From contig CBDCVQ010000016.1 in assembly GCA_965223165.1 (NCBI GenBank), forward strand, positions 434,001-498,000: 64,000 nucleotides of DNA. The letters are read 5' to 3'. The DNA comes from JABDMH01 sp965223165 (GTDB lineage Bacteria > Bacteroidota > Bacteroidia > Chitinophagales > Saprospiraceae). The stretch's first letter is position 1; each line of letters opens with the position of its first letter. Of the stretch, positions 17,653-27,438 are shown in pieces. Below the pieces are notes generated by a model, which saw nothing but the letters and a program-made list of their open reading frames with translations, was not told where the DNA came from and searched no databases. A program made the translations under genes and the position numbers.

Positions 17653-20301
17653 TTATTCGTCCTGGAGCATGTCTTTCAGCTCATTCAGCTTCAACATGCA
17701 TTCAATGGGGGTCATACTGTTCAGATCCAATGCGACAAGCGTATCTCGCAGGGCAGCTGCCTGCTTGTCGCCGGCGTCAAAAATGCTCAATTGCATTTGG
17801 GACAAGGGCAGGCTGGTGAGCGTCTCCTTGATCTGGTCCTTGCAATCGATGGAACTGGTGAGCGACTTAGCCTCCAGTTGGCTCAAGATCTCCGTGGCCC
17901 GTCGCAATACCTGATATGGCATGCCGGCCATCTTGGCGACGTGTATACCAAAACTGTGATGACTGCCTCCCGGCACGAGCTTTCTCAGAAAGATGACTTT
18001 ATTGGATACTTCCTTGGTCGCTATGTTGTAATTTTTGATGCGGGCAAACTTCTCTGCCAGCTCATTGAGCTCGTGGTAGTGGGTGGCAAATAGGGTCTTG
18101 GGGCTGGCTAAAGGGTTGTCGTGTAAAAACTCTGCAATGGACCAGGCAATGGAAATACCATCAAAGGTGCTGGTCCCGCGGCCAATCTCATCGAGTAGGA
18201 TCAGGCTTCGTTCGGAGATGTTGTTCATGATGCTCGCCGTCTCGTTCATCTCCACCATGAAAGTGGATTCGCCCGAGGAAATATTGTCAGAAGCCCCCAC
18301 CCGGGTGAAGATCTTGTCAATGATGCCCATCCGCACAGCTTTGGCCGGCACATACGAGCCCATCTGGGCCATGATGCAGATCAGGGCGGTCTGCCGCAGC
18401 AGGGCGGATTTACCCGACATGTTGGGTCCCGTGATCATCATGATCTGCGTGTCCTCGTTGTCCAGCAGGGTGTCGTTGGCCACGTAGTGCTCGCCCGGCT
18501 CCATCTGCTGCTCGATGACCGGATGTCGGCCTTCGCGGATGTCTATCTGCAGCGAGTCATCCATCTCGGGACGGGCGTAGAATCGAGTGGAGGCAGTCGT
18601 GGCAAAGGACCTTAGGCAGTCAATCCGGGCCAGCTGATGGGCATTGCGCTGTATGGGCTCAATGTAGTCAAGCACCTGGCGGACCAGCTCTTCGAACAGG
18701 CTGGCCTCCAATTCTTTTGACTTCTCTTCTGCGTGCAGGATCTTGACCTCCAACTCTTTTAGTTCTTCGGTGATGTAGCGCTCAGACCCGGTCAGTGTCT
18801 GCTTGCGAATCCAATTGTCTGGTACGAGTCCCTGATTCTTGTATTTGTTGGTGACCTCCAGATAATACCCAAAGACATTGTTGAATCCGATCTTCAGGCT
18901 GCTGATGCCGGTCTTCTCCGCCTCCGTCTGCTGGATGTCCAGTAGGATATCCTTGCTATTGACTATGATATGACGCCAATCGTCCAACTCCTCCGACACG
19001 CCATTGCGAATCACCTCTCCCTTCTGCAGGGACACTGGCGGATCATCCACTAGGTGGCTATCGATTTGTGCCTTGAGGTCGGGACAGGCATCCAATCCCT
19101 GTCCGACCTGCTCGAGCATGGCGTCCTTCACCTTGGCTAACTCAGTTTGGAGCGCCGGTATGACGGAGAGCGATCGCTCCAATTGTCGGATATCCCGCGG
19201 GTTGGCCTTGCCCATACAGATTTTGGAGATCAGGCGCTCTAGGTCACCGGTCTTTCGCAGGACCCTCTCGATCGTGTCCGACAGATCGTGCTGATCCATG
19301 ATCGTTCCGACCGCATCCAGTCGGCCGGTGATCTCCTGTTTGTCTTTGAGGGGTAAGAGTAGCCATTTTCGCAGGAGCCGACTTCCCATCGGAGACACCG
19401 TCTCATCCAGCACTTCTATCATCGGGCAACCGGTGGGGTGATTGGAGCTAATCAGCTCGAGGTTTCGGATGGTAAACTGGTCCATCCAAACGAACTCGTC
19501 CGGGATGATACGTTGAATCGTGCGAATGTGGGGCACCTGGTCGTTTTCGGTGGCGCCCAGGTAGTGCAATATAGCTCCGGCGGCCACCTGCCCTTTCTCG
19601 AGCGCTTCTACGCCAAAGCCCTTCAGCGAATGCATGTCAAAATGGCCCAGGAGCTTTTCTCGACCATAATCAAGGGTGTAAATCCACTCATCCAAGGGAT
19701 AAGTGAAGTACTGATCGCCAAACCTGGCCTGAAAGTGCTTCTTTTTGTCCTTGCTAAAGATAATCTCCGAAGGCGGAAAGCTTTGAAACAACTTCTCAAC
19801 ATGGCTGGCATCGCCCTCGGACATAAAAAATTCACCCGTGGAAAGATCGAGAAACGCCACACCCGCATCCTGGTTGCTAGGCGAGTAATAGACCGATGCT
19901 AGGAAATTGTTGGTATGCTGATCGAGGAGACTGTCGTCAATCACCACCCCCGGGGTGACAATCTCCGTGACTCCTCGCTTGACGATCTTCTTTTCTTTGC
20001 TGGGTTTCTCCAGTTGCTCACAGATGGCCACCCGATACCCTGCCCGTACGAGCCGTGGCAGATAGAGATCTAGCGAGTGATGGGGGAACCCAGCCAGCTC
20101 GATGTCACTGCCACCATTATTTCGGCTTGTCAGTACGATTCCGAGGATGCGAGATACGAGTACCGCGTCTTCGCCAAAGGTCTCGTAAAAGTCACCCACT
20201 CGAAAAAGCAAGATCGTGCCGGGATACTTTTTCTTGACGGAGAAGTACTGCTCCATCAGGGGGGTCACTTTGCCAGACTTCTTCTTTGTTTGAACTCCCA
20301 A
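17653..20301 (-). CDS. mutS: DNA mismatch repair protein MutS
   Basis: Recognises mismatched bases and recruits MutL. 882 residues, full length. The mismatch-reading Phe-x-Glu is in DFYETFGEDA (Phe38, Glu40). The connector, lever and clamp domains follow, and the ATPase has GPNMSGKSALLRQTALI (Walker A), LILLDEIGRGTSTFDG (Walker B and signature) and a THYHELNEL switch. The C-terminal tail (LSLSQMQLSIF and MTPIECMLKLNELK) is also typical of MutS. The start is an ATG at 20301, followed by a Lys-rich segment. No frame damage. Confidence 0.97.
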   Translation of the reverse strand: MGVQTKKKSGKVTPLMEQYFSVKKKYPGTILLFRVGDFYETFGEDAVLVSRILGIVLTSRNNGGSDIELAGFPHHSLDLYLPRLVRAGYRVAICEQLEKPSKEKKIVKRGVTEIVTPGVVIDDSLLDQHTNNFLASVYYSPSNQDAGVAFLDLSTGEFFMSEGDASHVEKLFQSFPPSEIIFSKDKKKHFQARFGDQYFTYPLDEWIYTLDYGREKLLGHFDMHSLKGFGVEALEKGQVAAGAILHYLGATENDQVPHIRTIQRIIPDEFVWMDQFTIRNLELISSNHPTGCPMIEVLDETVSPMGSRLLRKWLLLPLKDKQEITGRLDAVGTIMDQHDLSDTIERVLRKTGDLERLISKICMGKANPRDIRQLERSLSVIPALQTELAKVKDAMLEQVGQGLDACPDLKAQIDSHLVDDPPVSLQKGEVIRNGVSEELDDWRHIIVNSKDILLDIQQTEAEKTGISSLKIGFNNVFGYYLEVTNKYKNQGLVPDNWIRKQTLTGSERYITEELKELEVKILHAEEKSKELEASLFEELVRQVLDYIEPIQRNAHQLARIDCLRSFATTASTRFYARPEMDDSLQIDIREGRHPVIEQQMEPGEHYVANDTLLDNEDTQIMMITGPNMSGKSALLRQTALICIMAQMGSYVPAKAVRMGIIDKIFTRVGASDNISSGESTFMVEMNETASIMNNISERSLILLDEIGRGTSTFDGISIAWSIAEFLHDNPLASPKTLFATHYHELNELAEKFARIKNYNIATKEVSNKVIFLRKLVPGGSHHSFGIHVAKMAGMPYQVLRRATEILSQLEAKSLTSSIDCKDQIKETLTSLPLSQMQLSIFDAGDKQAAALRDTLVALDLNSMTPIECMLKLNELKDMLQDE

Positions 20302-20378
20302 GGCGGCGTGGTGTAAGTTGCACTAAAGATAATTTGATATTACACCAAACCAAAATATATAGGTGACCTAGGCATTGA

Positions 20379-21272
20379 CTAGATCAAGTCCTCGATGTGC
20401 ACGGACTGGGTCGAAGCTCCACCATATATCATCGATCTGACCGACCAAGTGGAAGGTATTCCATTGCGGAGGCCATAGCCATAGTCTAGCAACTGTACAG
20501 CTGGATGCATCGACTGCAAGAGGGCCTTCCACTGGAGATCACCGTAGCCATAGTCGTGAAAGACCCGCACGAGCTCGCCCAAGAATGCCCCGGACTCCAC
20601 TGGGCCCGATATCAAGCGCCGAAGCACATATCGCTCGAGCACCGTCAGGCCATCTAGCCGGGAAGGAAAGCGTTGTAGGTGCCGATGGAGTGCAGGTCCC
20701 AAATCGAGGAGGACGCTTGGACACTGCTGGATGAGATGCATAAGATCGCCATGACTATCGCTGCAATAGGTCTGCCACACTAGGGATCCAAAGTCAATCA
20801 CATCAGCATCCAAGGGTTGCCTCCTCATATATAGTTTCTGCCATTCAGCCGGCGGGACCATACCCAACGTCGTCCATTGCCCCGCGGATGATAATCCAGT
20901 GCAGACTAGAGAGACGGCTTTACGAGGATGCCGGAGGGAAATCAGGTGTAGGGCTGCCAGCAGATTGATCTGACAGAACAGATCATACTCAAACCAGAGG
21001 ACCACCTCTCTTCCAGCAAATGTCAGCAGTCGATGCATCTCAGGAGACCATCGTTGCTGGTATGATCGCTCATCCACCTCCCCGGCCATGTGATCGGCTA
21101 AGAAGCGAGCTCGTACCTCAATGGAACCCGGTTGGTCCACTTCAGGCAGGGTTGGTCCTTCGCACAGCATTTCTCGCCACACCACCACGTCATTAGGTGG
21201 ACTCAGATCGAGGCCTGAAGCCTCCAGCGACGGTCGCACCGCACTTCCGTTAAGGATGTGGAGAACAGCCAC
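20379..21272 (-). CDS. DUF1835-family protein, unknown function
   Basis: 297 residues. The opening LHILNGSAVRPSLEASGL followed by DVVVWREMLCEGPTLPEV is the recognisable DUF1835 start, and a second conserved patch VVLWFEYDLFCQINLLAAL comes at about residue 90. The C-terminal half is rich in leucine and includes YVLRRLISGPV. No signal peptide or membrane segment. The family's biochemical role is unknown to me. It starts 2 bp downstream of the glycerophosphodiester phosphodiesterase stop codon, so both are likely translated from one message. Confidence 0.82.
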   Translation of the reverse strand: MAVLHILNGSAVRPSLEASGLDLSPPNDVVVWREMLCEGPTLPEVDQPGSIEVRARFLADHMAGEVDERSYQQRWSPEMHRLLTFAGREVVLWFEYDLFCQINLLAALHLISLRHPRKAVSLVCTGLSSAGQWTTLGMVPPAEWQKLYMRRQPLDADVIDFGSLVWQTYCSDSHGDLMHLIQQCPSVLLDLGPALHRHLQRFPSRLDGLTVLERYVLRRLISGPVESGAFLGELVRVFHDYGYGDLQWKALLQSMHPAVQLLDYGYGLRNGIPSTWSVRSMIYGGASTQSVHIEDLI

Positions 21273-21274
21273 TT

Positions 21275-22174
21275 TTACTTCAATGCCTCCAGGACAGCGA
21301 AGACACGGTTGGGATAGTCACTGATGATCCCGTCGATGCCCAACTCGATCATCCGGCGGATGTCATCGCGGTCATTTACCGTCCAAGGGATGAGCTTCAT
21401 GCCCTGTGCGTGGACCTCACGCACCATCACCGCATCCACCAGACGAAAATTGGGGCTGTAGATGGCCGGTACGTACCCCAGCTCATCTGTGGCTGCTTGC
21501 ACGGAGATCGGTCGGTCTATGAGAAATGCTTGGGCGATATCAGGAGCTCGCCGGCGAACCTGACGCAGGCTCTCAGGATCGAAGGACTGAATGACAGTGC
21601 GATCGCTCACCCCATGATCGAGGATCACATCTACGACCAACGCGGCAAACTCTGCCACCGGTGGGTGATAGAGTCCGTCCCAGTCAGGACGACGTTTGAT
21701 TTCAATATTGTATCGAATGGCATCCGGACGGTTTTCAAATAGCTGCTCCACTTGTGCCAACACCTCCGCGAGCGCAGGCTTGTAGGTCTTCAGCTTCTCT
21801 TGCTCGGGGTAGTCGGGATGTTCCTTCGATCCACAGTCATAAGACTGGATCTCCTCCAGCTCCATCTGGTAGAGATTGAAAGCCATTTGCGTGGATTCCG
21901 ATATTCGTGCACCGGAGGGATCCATGGCAATCTTGGCCGACATGTAGGGCTCGTGAGATACGACGACTTGTCTGTCTTTTGATATGACCACATCCATTTC
22001 GAGGGTGTGCACGCCTAATTCGATCGCCTTGAGAAAGCCAGGGATGCTGTTTTCGGGCATGAGGCCTCGACAGCCCCGATGTCCCTGTACGTCAATGCGC
22101 TGGCTCAGGCTCATATCAGAGGGACATTTGGCGGCCATGAGTCCCACTGCGATCAGCGTGATCCATTTTGTCAT
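21275..22174 (-). CDS. Glycerophosphodiester phosphodiesterase family protein
   Basis: Hydrolyses glycerophosphodiesters to glycerol 3-phosphate and an alcohol. The GDPD fold shows as VQGHRGCRGLMPENSIPGF and LEMDVVISKDRQVVVSHEP, which hold the catalytic His and the metal-binding Glu and Asp, then the barrel strands ending in IIPWTVNDRDDIRRM and GIDGIISDYPNRV. A hydrophobic N-terminal stretch (LIAVGLMAAKC) resembles a lipoprotein leader, placing it in the periplasm or on the envelope. 299 residues. The DUF1835 gene follows 2 bp later. Confidence 0.92.
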   Translation of the reverse strand: MTKWITLIAVGLMAAKCPSDMSLSQRIDVQGHRGCRGLMPENSIPGFLKAIELGVHTLEMDVVISKDRQVVVSHEPYMSAKIAMDPSGARISESTQMAFNLYQMELEEIQSYDCGSKEHPDYPEQEKLKTYKPALAEVLAQVEQLFENRPDAIRYNIEIKRRPDWDGLYHPPVAEFAALVVDVILDHGVSDRTVIQSFDPESLRQVRRRAPDIAQAFLIDRPISVQAATDELGYVPAIYSPNFRLVDAVMVREVHAQGMKLIPWTVNDRDDIRRMIELGIDGIISDYPNRVFAVLEALK

Positions 22175-22227
22175 AAGTCAGTTTTGTTGTGTCCAAGTTG
22201 GCGCAGGCTGTTACCATCTGTCTTTGC

Positions 22228-22596
22228 TTAGCCCACGTATTCTTGTCGTACGACCAGGGCGAGATAGTCGTCGTCTATGGCAATATACCCCTGGTCATAG
22301 CAGAAGTGATAAACCTTGCCCGCCTTTGTACGGTATATGTTGGTAAAATAGGTGAAGTTGAATCCCTTGGCGAGCAGTTTGTCTCGGCGAATCTTGGTCT
22401 TGCCGGTAGGGTTTAGCTCAGCGAGAATCCGTCGGTTCTTTCGGAGGGTATTATTGACGTTGCGTACGAAGTTGGTGGCATCACTGTTCAGGCGATTATT
22501 GTACGCATTGCGGCACTGATCCGAGCAAAACTTTTTGTCCTTACGTCCGAAGAAAGCCTCTCCACACTCTAGGCATGCTCGCTTTGGTGCACTCAT
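22228..22596 (-). CDS. Small zinc-ribbon protein, unknown function
   Basis: 122 residues. An N-terminal zinc ribbon with CLECGEAF and KKFCSDQCRNAYNN (four cysteines) is followed by a helical middle (RNVNNTLRKNRRILAELNP) and a basic segment, then YFTNIYRTKAGKVYHFCYDQG. It resembles small Bacteroidota proteins that carry one zinc ribbon, with unknown role. The start ATG overlaps the stop codon of the acyl-CoA dehydrogenase gene (ATGA at 22593-22596), which suggests translational coupling. Confidence 0.85.
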   Translation of the reverse strand: MSAPKRACLECGEAFFGRKDKKFCSDQCRNAYNNRLNSDATNFVRNVNNTLRKNRRILAELNPTGKTKIRRDKLLAKGFNFTYFTNIYRTKAGKVYHFCYDQGYIAIDDDYLALVVRQEYVG

Positions 22597-23747
22597 ACCC
22601 CGTCAAAGTCTCGTAGGATCTCCCGACCGATGACCAGCCTTTGGATCTCGGATGTGCCTTCACCGATCGTGCAGAGCTTGGCATCGCGATAGAACTTTTC
22701 TGCGGGAAATTCTTTGGTGTAGCCATAACCGCCATGGATCTGCACCGCCTCGTTGCCGCATCGCACAGCCACCTCGGAGGCGTACAGCTTGGCCATGGCT
22801 GCAAATTTCGTCACCTTTTCACCCCGATTCTTCAGGTCGGCCGCTTTGCGCGTGAGCAGCTCGGCTGCGTGGATCTCGGTGGCCATGTCTGCCAGCTTGA
22901 AGCTGATCCCCTGGAATGAGGCGATGGGTTTGCCAAATTGTTCTCGCTGCTTGGCATAGGCTACGGAGCATTCATAGGCTCCCTTGGCAATGCCCAGGGA
23001 CAGAGAGGCAATCGATATGCGACCGCCATCCAGCACCTTCATCGCCTGGATAAAGCCTTCTCCGACCTCGCCCAATACCTGACTCCGGTGCACCCGACAG
23101 TTTTCGAAGACCATCTCCGCCGTCTCCGACGCACGCATACCTAGTTTATTTTCCTTCTTACCCGCGGAGAAGCCCGGTGTACCTCGCGGCACGATAAATG
23201 CCGTCATACCCCGACTATCTAAAAGCTCACCCGTCCTCGCTATGACCACAGCAATGTCTCCGGAGATGCCATGCGTGATCCAGGATTTGGTCCCATTGAT
23301 GATGTAGTGATCGCCATCCTTCTCGGCGATGCATTGCATTCGCATGGCATCGCTCCCCGTATTGGGCTCTGTCAGCCCCCAGGCTCCAATGTACTCCCCA
23401 GTCGCGAGTTTTGAGAGATATTCGTGCTTTTGATCCTCATTGGCAAAAAGTAGCAGATGGCCCGAGCAAAGCGAATTGTGGGCCGCCACCGAAAGTCCGA
23501 TCGCGCCGCAGACTTTAGAGATCTCCTCGATCACAGTCACATACTCCTGATATCCCAATCCGGCACCTTGGTATTCCACCGGCACCAGCACACCCAGAAA
23601 ACCCTGCTCACCCATCTTGCGCATCATGTCCAAAGGAAAGTGTTGCGCTTCGTCCCAGTCCATTACATGGGGCTTCATGTGCTTTTGCGCGAAGGCCCGC
23701 ACACTATCTCTGATGATCGCCACATTGTCGATAGTCTCTACATTCAT
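22593..23747 (-). CDS. Acyl-CoA dehydrogenase
   Basis: Flavoenzyme of about 384 residues that oxidises acyl-CoA to enoyl-CoA, in fatty-acid or branched-chain degradation. The start at 23747 (MNVETIDNVAIIRDSVRAFA) is preferred to a longer frame from 23798. Visible motifs are LTEPNTGSDAMRM, REQFGKPIASFQGISFKLA, and the active-site region YTKEFPAEKFYRDAKLCTIG followed by EGTSEIQR, where the Glu of EGTSE is the catalytic base of the short/medium/isovaleryl-type enzymes. The exact acyl chain cannot be read from sequence. It overlaps the small zinc-ribbon gene by 4 bp. Confidence 0.95.
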   Translation of the reverse strand: MNVETIDNVAIIRDSVRAFAQKHMKPHVMDWDEAQHFPLDMMRKMGEQGFLGVLVPVEYQGAGLGYQEYVTVIEEISKVCGAIGLSVAAHNSLCSGHLLLFANEDQKHEYLSKLATGEYIGAWGLTEPNTGSDAMRMQCIAEKDGDHYIINGTKSWITHGISGDIAVVIARTGELLDSRGMTAFIVPRGTPGFSAGKKENKLGMRASETAEMVFENCRVHRSQVLGEVGEGFIQAMKVLDGGRISIASLSLGIAKGAYECSVAYAKQREQFGKPIASFQGISFKLADMATEIHAAELLTRKAADLKNRGEKVTKFAAMAKLYASEVAVRCGNEAVQIHGGYGYTKEFPAEKFYRDAKLCTIGEGTSEIQRLVIGREILRDFDGV

Positions 23748-23958
23748 CGGCGCTAAAATTAATTGAAAATGCCTGGTATTAGGACATTTTGCCGGCACAT
23801 TTGTTTAAAGATAGCCGTCGTCCCTGTGCCTTGCGAGATCCGCTGTCGCTCCTATGTTCAGTCTAAAATCAGTCTGGACAAAATGTTGGGTTGTCCTGCC
23901 CTTGGCTTGAGGCTGGGCAAGGATGGCTTGAAGGTTACACAGGTCGATCGAAATGTGA

Positions 23959-25242
23959 CTACTCTATCTGGTAGCCATACCGCCCCTTCCAGAGTTCAGC
24001 CATCTTTTCGCGAATCTTACGCTCGGTGGGATTGACCTTTGGCTGGTACAATTGGCGACCGGCGACGGCCTCAGGGAGGTAGTCCTGATCCACAAATTGC
24101 CCCGCGTGGTCATGGGCATACTGATATCCCTTGCCGTAGTTCAGAGATTTCATCAAGCCCGTGGGCGCATTGCGCAAGTGCAGTGGCACCGGCAAGTCCC
24201 CGGTCTCCTTTACCAGTGCCTGCGCATTTTTGATGGCCATGTAGGCAGAGTTGCTCTTGGCAGAAGCGGCCAGGTAGATGGCCGTCTGCGACATGATGAT
24301 TCGGGCTTCCGGAAATCCCACGGACTGCACCGCCTGAAAACATTGGGTGGCCATCAGGAGCGCATTGGGATTGGCCAGGCCGATGTCCTCCGCCGCCGAA
24401 ATGATCATTCGACGGCAGATAAACTTTTCATCTTCACCGCCTTCGATCATCCGAGCCAACCAGTAGACGGTGGCATTGGGATCGCTGCCCCGTATCGACT
24501 TGATAAATGCGGAAATGATGTCGTAGTGCTGGTCACCCGCTTTATCATAGCGTACCAGATTTTGTTGGATGATTTCGTGGACGTTTTCGTTGTTGATTAC
24601 GACGGTCTCGTCGACTGGCACCGCTGCGGTGATGATCTCAAGGGCGTTGTACAACTTGCGCGCATCGCCACCGGAATACTGCAGTAGGGTATCGTATTGT
24701 TGAATGTCAAAGCTGCGCTTCTTGAGTTCGTCATCCGAGGCTATGGCTTGCTGCACTAACTTGGTGAGGAGTTCTCGATCGAGCGGTTCGAGCACATAGA
24801 CTTGGCAGCGAGACAGCAAAGCGGAAATGACCTCAAAGGAGGGGTTTTCGGTAGTGGCTCCGATCAGGGTCACAATACCTTGCTCCACCGCACCTAGTAG
24901 AGAATCTTGTTGCGACTTGGAGAACCGGTGGATTTCGTCGATGAACAGGATGGGGGAGGGGGCGTCAAAAAATGCCTGCCTACGCGCTTTTTCTATGGCC
25001 TCCCGGACATCCTTTACCCCGGAATTAACCGCACTCAGGGCATGAAAAGGACTCTTTAGTTGATTGGCCACAATCTTGGCAAGCGTGGTCTTGCCCACTC
25101 CAGGCGGTCCCCATAAGATGAACGAATGCAGCTGACCCTTGTCCAAGGCACTGCGCAACACGGCCCCCGGGCTGACCAGGTGGGCCTGGCCGACGTACTG
25201 ATCCAGCGTACGAGGACGCATTCGTTCTGCCAATGGAATCAT
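23959..25242 (-). CDS. rarA: Replication-associated recombination protein A (RarA/MgsA-type AAA+ ATPase)
   Basis: Acts at stalled replication forks. 427 residues. AAA+ core with GPPGVGKTTLAKIVANQ (Walker A), ILFIDEIHRFSKSQQDSLL (Walker B) and LIGATTENPSFEV (sensor 1), then the family's C-terminal part (YDKAGDQHYDIISAFIKSIR, GSDPNATVYWLARMIEGGED and RRMIISAAEDIGLANP). The N-terminus LAERMRPRTLDQYVGQ is typical. Stop at 23959 lies next to a 211-bp intergenic region with no gene. No oddities. Confidence 0.96.
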   Translation of the reverse strand: MIPLAERMRPRTLDQYVGQAHLVSPGAVLRSALDKGQLHSFILWGPPGVGKTTLAKIVANQLKSPFHALSAVNSGVKDVREAIEKARRQAFFDAPSPILFIDEIHRFSKSQQDSLLGAVEQGIVTLIGATTENPSFEVISALLSRCQVYVLEPLDRELLTKLVQQAIASDDELKKRSFDIQQYDTLLQYSGGDARKLYNALEIITAAVPVDETVVINNENVHEIIQQNLVRYDKAGDQHYDIISAFIKSIRGSDPNATVYWLARMIEGGEDEKFICRRMIISAAEDIGLANPNALLMATQCFQAVQSVGFPEARIIMSQTAIYLAASAKSNSAYMAIKNAQALVKETGDLPVPLHLRNAPTGLMKSLNYGKGYQYAHDHAGQFVDQDYLPEAVAGRQLYQPKVNPTERKIREKMAELWKGRYGYQIE

Positions 25243-25646
25243 ATCCCTTATCTAGCTGCCTCTCGCACCCAAAAATACTTGATTAAATCAACCCCTTCGA
25301 CTCCAGAAGTCAGCTCATGCGGCCGTACACGATCAGTCCCCGTGTATCTATGGCATGATCGGGCCGTCACCAATGTATTGCTACTGCCATCAAGGGCATG
25401 ACATCCATACGAAATGGTGATGTAAGCGAAGGGTTTTGCGCGGATCTATGGTGGCTCTTCGCGCCGGTAAATCGTGCGAGAACGCATCCTAAGCATGACT
25501 GCTGGCTTAGGATTCTCCCCATAGTCAGCAAAGTCTCACCTTGTCCGACAGCAAGGCGGATCAATCAGATGACGGTGCGTGGGCGCAGGGAGGTCGCCTC
25601 ACTTCACCATAAGAAGATACTCAAGATGGCTCGTCGCCAGCTTTAA
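25243..25646. other. Gene-free stretch with one hairpin
   Basis: About 400 bp without a supported gene between rarA and the SRPBCC protein. It holds one strong inverted repeat: ATCCTAAGC at 25486-25494 and GCTTAGGAT at 25505-25513, a 9-bp stem with a 10-nt loop. No T-run follows, so I do not call it a terminator. The rest shows nothing I can name. Confidence 0.5.
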
Positions 25647-26171
25647 TCAACCTTCCATCTTGGCCTTTAGGCTAGCGAGCCCTTCTTCAAAATCGCCGCC
25701 AACAGCCTTGTCCATATTCATGAACATCATCATGATATTCATGGGAAATTTATTCTCCCCGGTGAATCCCCAGGATACTTTCGTGCTGCCCTCGCTTACA
25801 GCATCCAGATTCACGTAAGCATCTGAGGTTGACTTGTAGGGTTTTAGAAATCGCAACTCGGTGTCGAGCCGCTTGTTTTCCGTGAGCTTCTTGATTTCCT
25901 GCTCTCCGGATCCCACTTGCTTGTTACCTTCCCAGGCAGAAACGAAACCGGGCTCTCCATCTGTTCCCCGAAATTCCTTCTTCATGTTTGGGTCTCTAGA
26001 AGCCCAAGGTGACCACTCATCATGTTTCTTGAGGTACTTGATGTAGTCGTAGACTTCCGATACCGGTCTATCCACCGTGACTGAACGCTCGACCGCATAG
26101 TTTTTTGGAGCTACGGCACCGAGTATGAGTATGATCACTCCCAGTGCAGCCAGGATATACAAGACTATCAT
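25647..26171 (-). CDS. SRPBCC (START-like) domain protein, membrane-anchored
   Basis: 174 residues from the ATG at 26171, which begins a single membrane helix MIVLYILAALGVIILILG; the in-frame extension to 26243 does not look like protein. After the anchor comes the SRPBCC fold, with VERSVTVDRPVSEVYDYIKY, EWSPWASRDPNMKK and FKPYKSTSDAY-like strands, a hydrophobic-ligand-binding domain similar to polyketide cyclase/dehydratase. No catalytic residues can be pointed to. The ligand is unknown. Nothing in the neighbourhood suggests a pathway. Confidence 0.85.
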   Translation of the reverse strand: MIVLYILAALGVIILILGAVAPKNYAVERSVTVDRPVSEVYDYIKYLKKHDEWSPWASRDPNMKKEFRGTDGEPGFVSAWEGNKQVGSGEQEIKKLTENKRLDTELRFLKPYKSTSDAYVNLDAVSEGSTKVSWGFTGENKFPMNIMMMFMNMDKAVGGDFEEGLASLKAKMEG

Positions 26172-26328
26172 AATTAACAATTTGGTTCGACTAAATCTAG
26201 AAAAAAATGAGCAGTAGGTGGTTGAGCAGGTGCGTCCCTGCATCTACTTTACTTCAGCTTTTCCGTCGTCGTTCCGTCTTTCAGATGGGCGTGATTAGTC
26301 GCTCTTTGTACACGAAATCACCTTGAAC

Positions 26329-27282
26329 TCACTGCTGAATACCACCAAATTCGTAGTCAGCGTTGACAATTTCAAAGGGCTTGTCCTCGATCTTCTTGGT
26401 CACCCAGCTGGATTTGTCCTTGGGCTTCTTGAGGTTGACCGTATGAGACTCCAACATAAATCCTGACATCAGATCTTCGTGCTGCTCGTAGTCCACGGTG
26501 GTGAACTTGCCGACGAGCGTGGCAAAAGACTTTCTCCAATCCATACCAAGCTCCGTCGTGATATAGAAAAGTGTCTCATATTCATCGTTGCTTCCTTTAT
26601 ATTCTTCGCCCTTGTAGCCGGCGATTTTCTTGCTCTTCCCCGTCTTTTCAAAGTTCCAGGTCTCGATCGTATCACTGACCGGTACGCTGCTAGCGATGGA
26701 CGCTCCCATGCCTAAAAGATTAGGGATCGCCTGCGCAGTCTTTTTACCCTTTTTGTCCTCTGAGTACATGACGGTCACGTCCTTCTCGCCGTCGATCAGG
26801 ATGGTCCGCTTCTCGTCTCGCTCGGTCTGCTCTATCGCGAATACCGCCTGTGCATCGGACAAGTACATGATCATCTCATCTTTTTCTTTCCCGTCGGTCG
26901 TTTCCACGTGTATCTTCCGATCGAAGCTATATGCCTCGGGCACTTCGGCGGCCTGATTGAGCCGTTCCATCCAATCTTTAGACAGCTGGCCGTACTTGAT
27001 ATGGACCGAATCACCGTAGTTGGCCCGATACAGGCTGTCCTCCTTCATGGCGTCCAAGAGCATCTGGTCAAAGGCATCAGACATGGAGCGGTACACCTTT
27101 TGGGCCACGGCTTCGGATACTTTTTCCACAATCATGTCCTCCACTTTGCGCTCGATCTTGTCCTTCGAGCGGCTAAGCACACGATTGAGCAGCTTTTGCC
27201 CCTGCATCGGTGTCAGGGAGGGCAACAACAAAAGAACTATTAAAAGAGTCTTAAAAGAGACAGGGACGGCCAACCTTTTCAT
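26329..27282 (-). CDS. Exported DUF4412-like protein
   Basis: 317 residues from the ATG at 27282, which opens a signal peptide (MKRLAVPVSFKTLLIVLLLL, then PSLTPMQGQ). The mature part starts with a long charged helix (SKDKIERKVEDMIVEKVSEA), followed by a beta domain with DGEKDVTVMYSEDKKGK, SDTIETWNFEKTGKSKKIAG and MDWRKSFATLVGK, which has the feel of the DUF4412 family of periplasmic or outer-membrane-associated proteins. No catalytic motif. An ATG-proximal longer frame upstream (to 27399) has no signal sequence. It is divergent from the T9SS protein at 27439. Confidence 0.78.
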   Translation of the reverse strand: MKRLAVPVSFKTLLIVLLLLPSLTPMQGQKLLNRVLSRSKDKIERKVEDMIVEKVSEAVAQKVYRSMSDAFDQMLLDAMKEDSLYRANYGDSVHIKYGQLSKDWMERLNQAAEVPEAYSFDRKIHVETTDGKEKDEMIMYLSDAQAVFAIEQTERDEKRTILIDGEKDVTVMYSEDKKGKKTAQAIPNLLGMGASIASSVPVSDTIETWNFEKTGKSKKIAGYKGEEYKGSNDEYETLFYITTELGMDWRKSFATLVGKFTTVDYEQHEDLMSGFMLESHTVNLKKPKDKSSWVTKKIEDKPFEIVNADYEFGGIQQ

Positions 27283-27438
27283 GATCCAGTTTATTACTAT
27301 GGAGTTAAAGTTAGGAAAAACCAAGTGCCCAGAAAGGAATGCCAACGGGGGTTGGCTGCCATTTGGGAGGTGCTTGGAGATCTGACTTTGACTGCACACC
27401 CGTACCCGTCTGATCGCTTTGCCGTAAATTAGGAGAGA

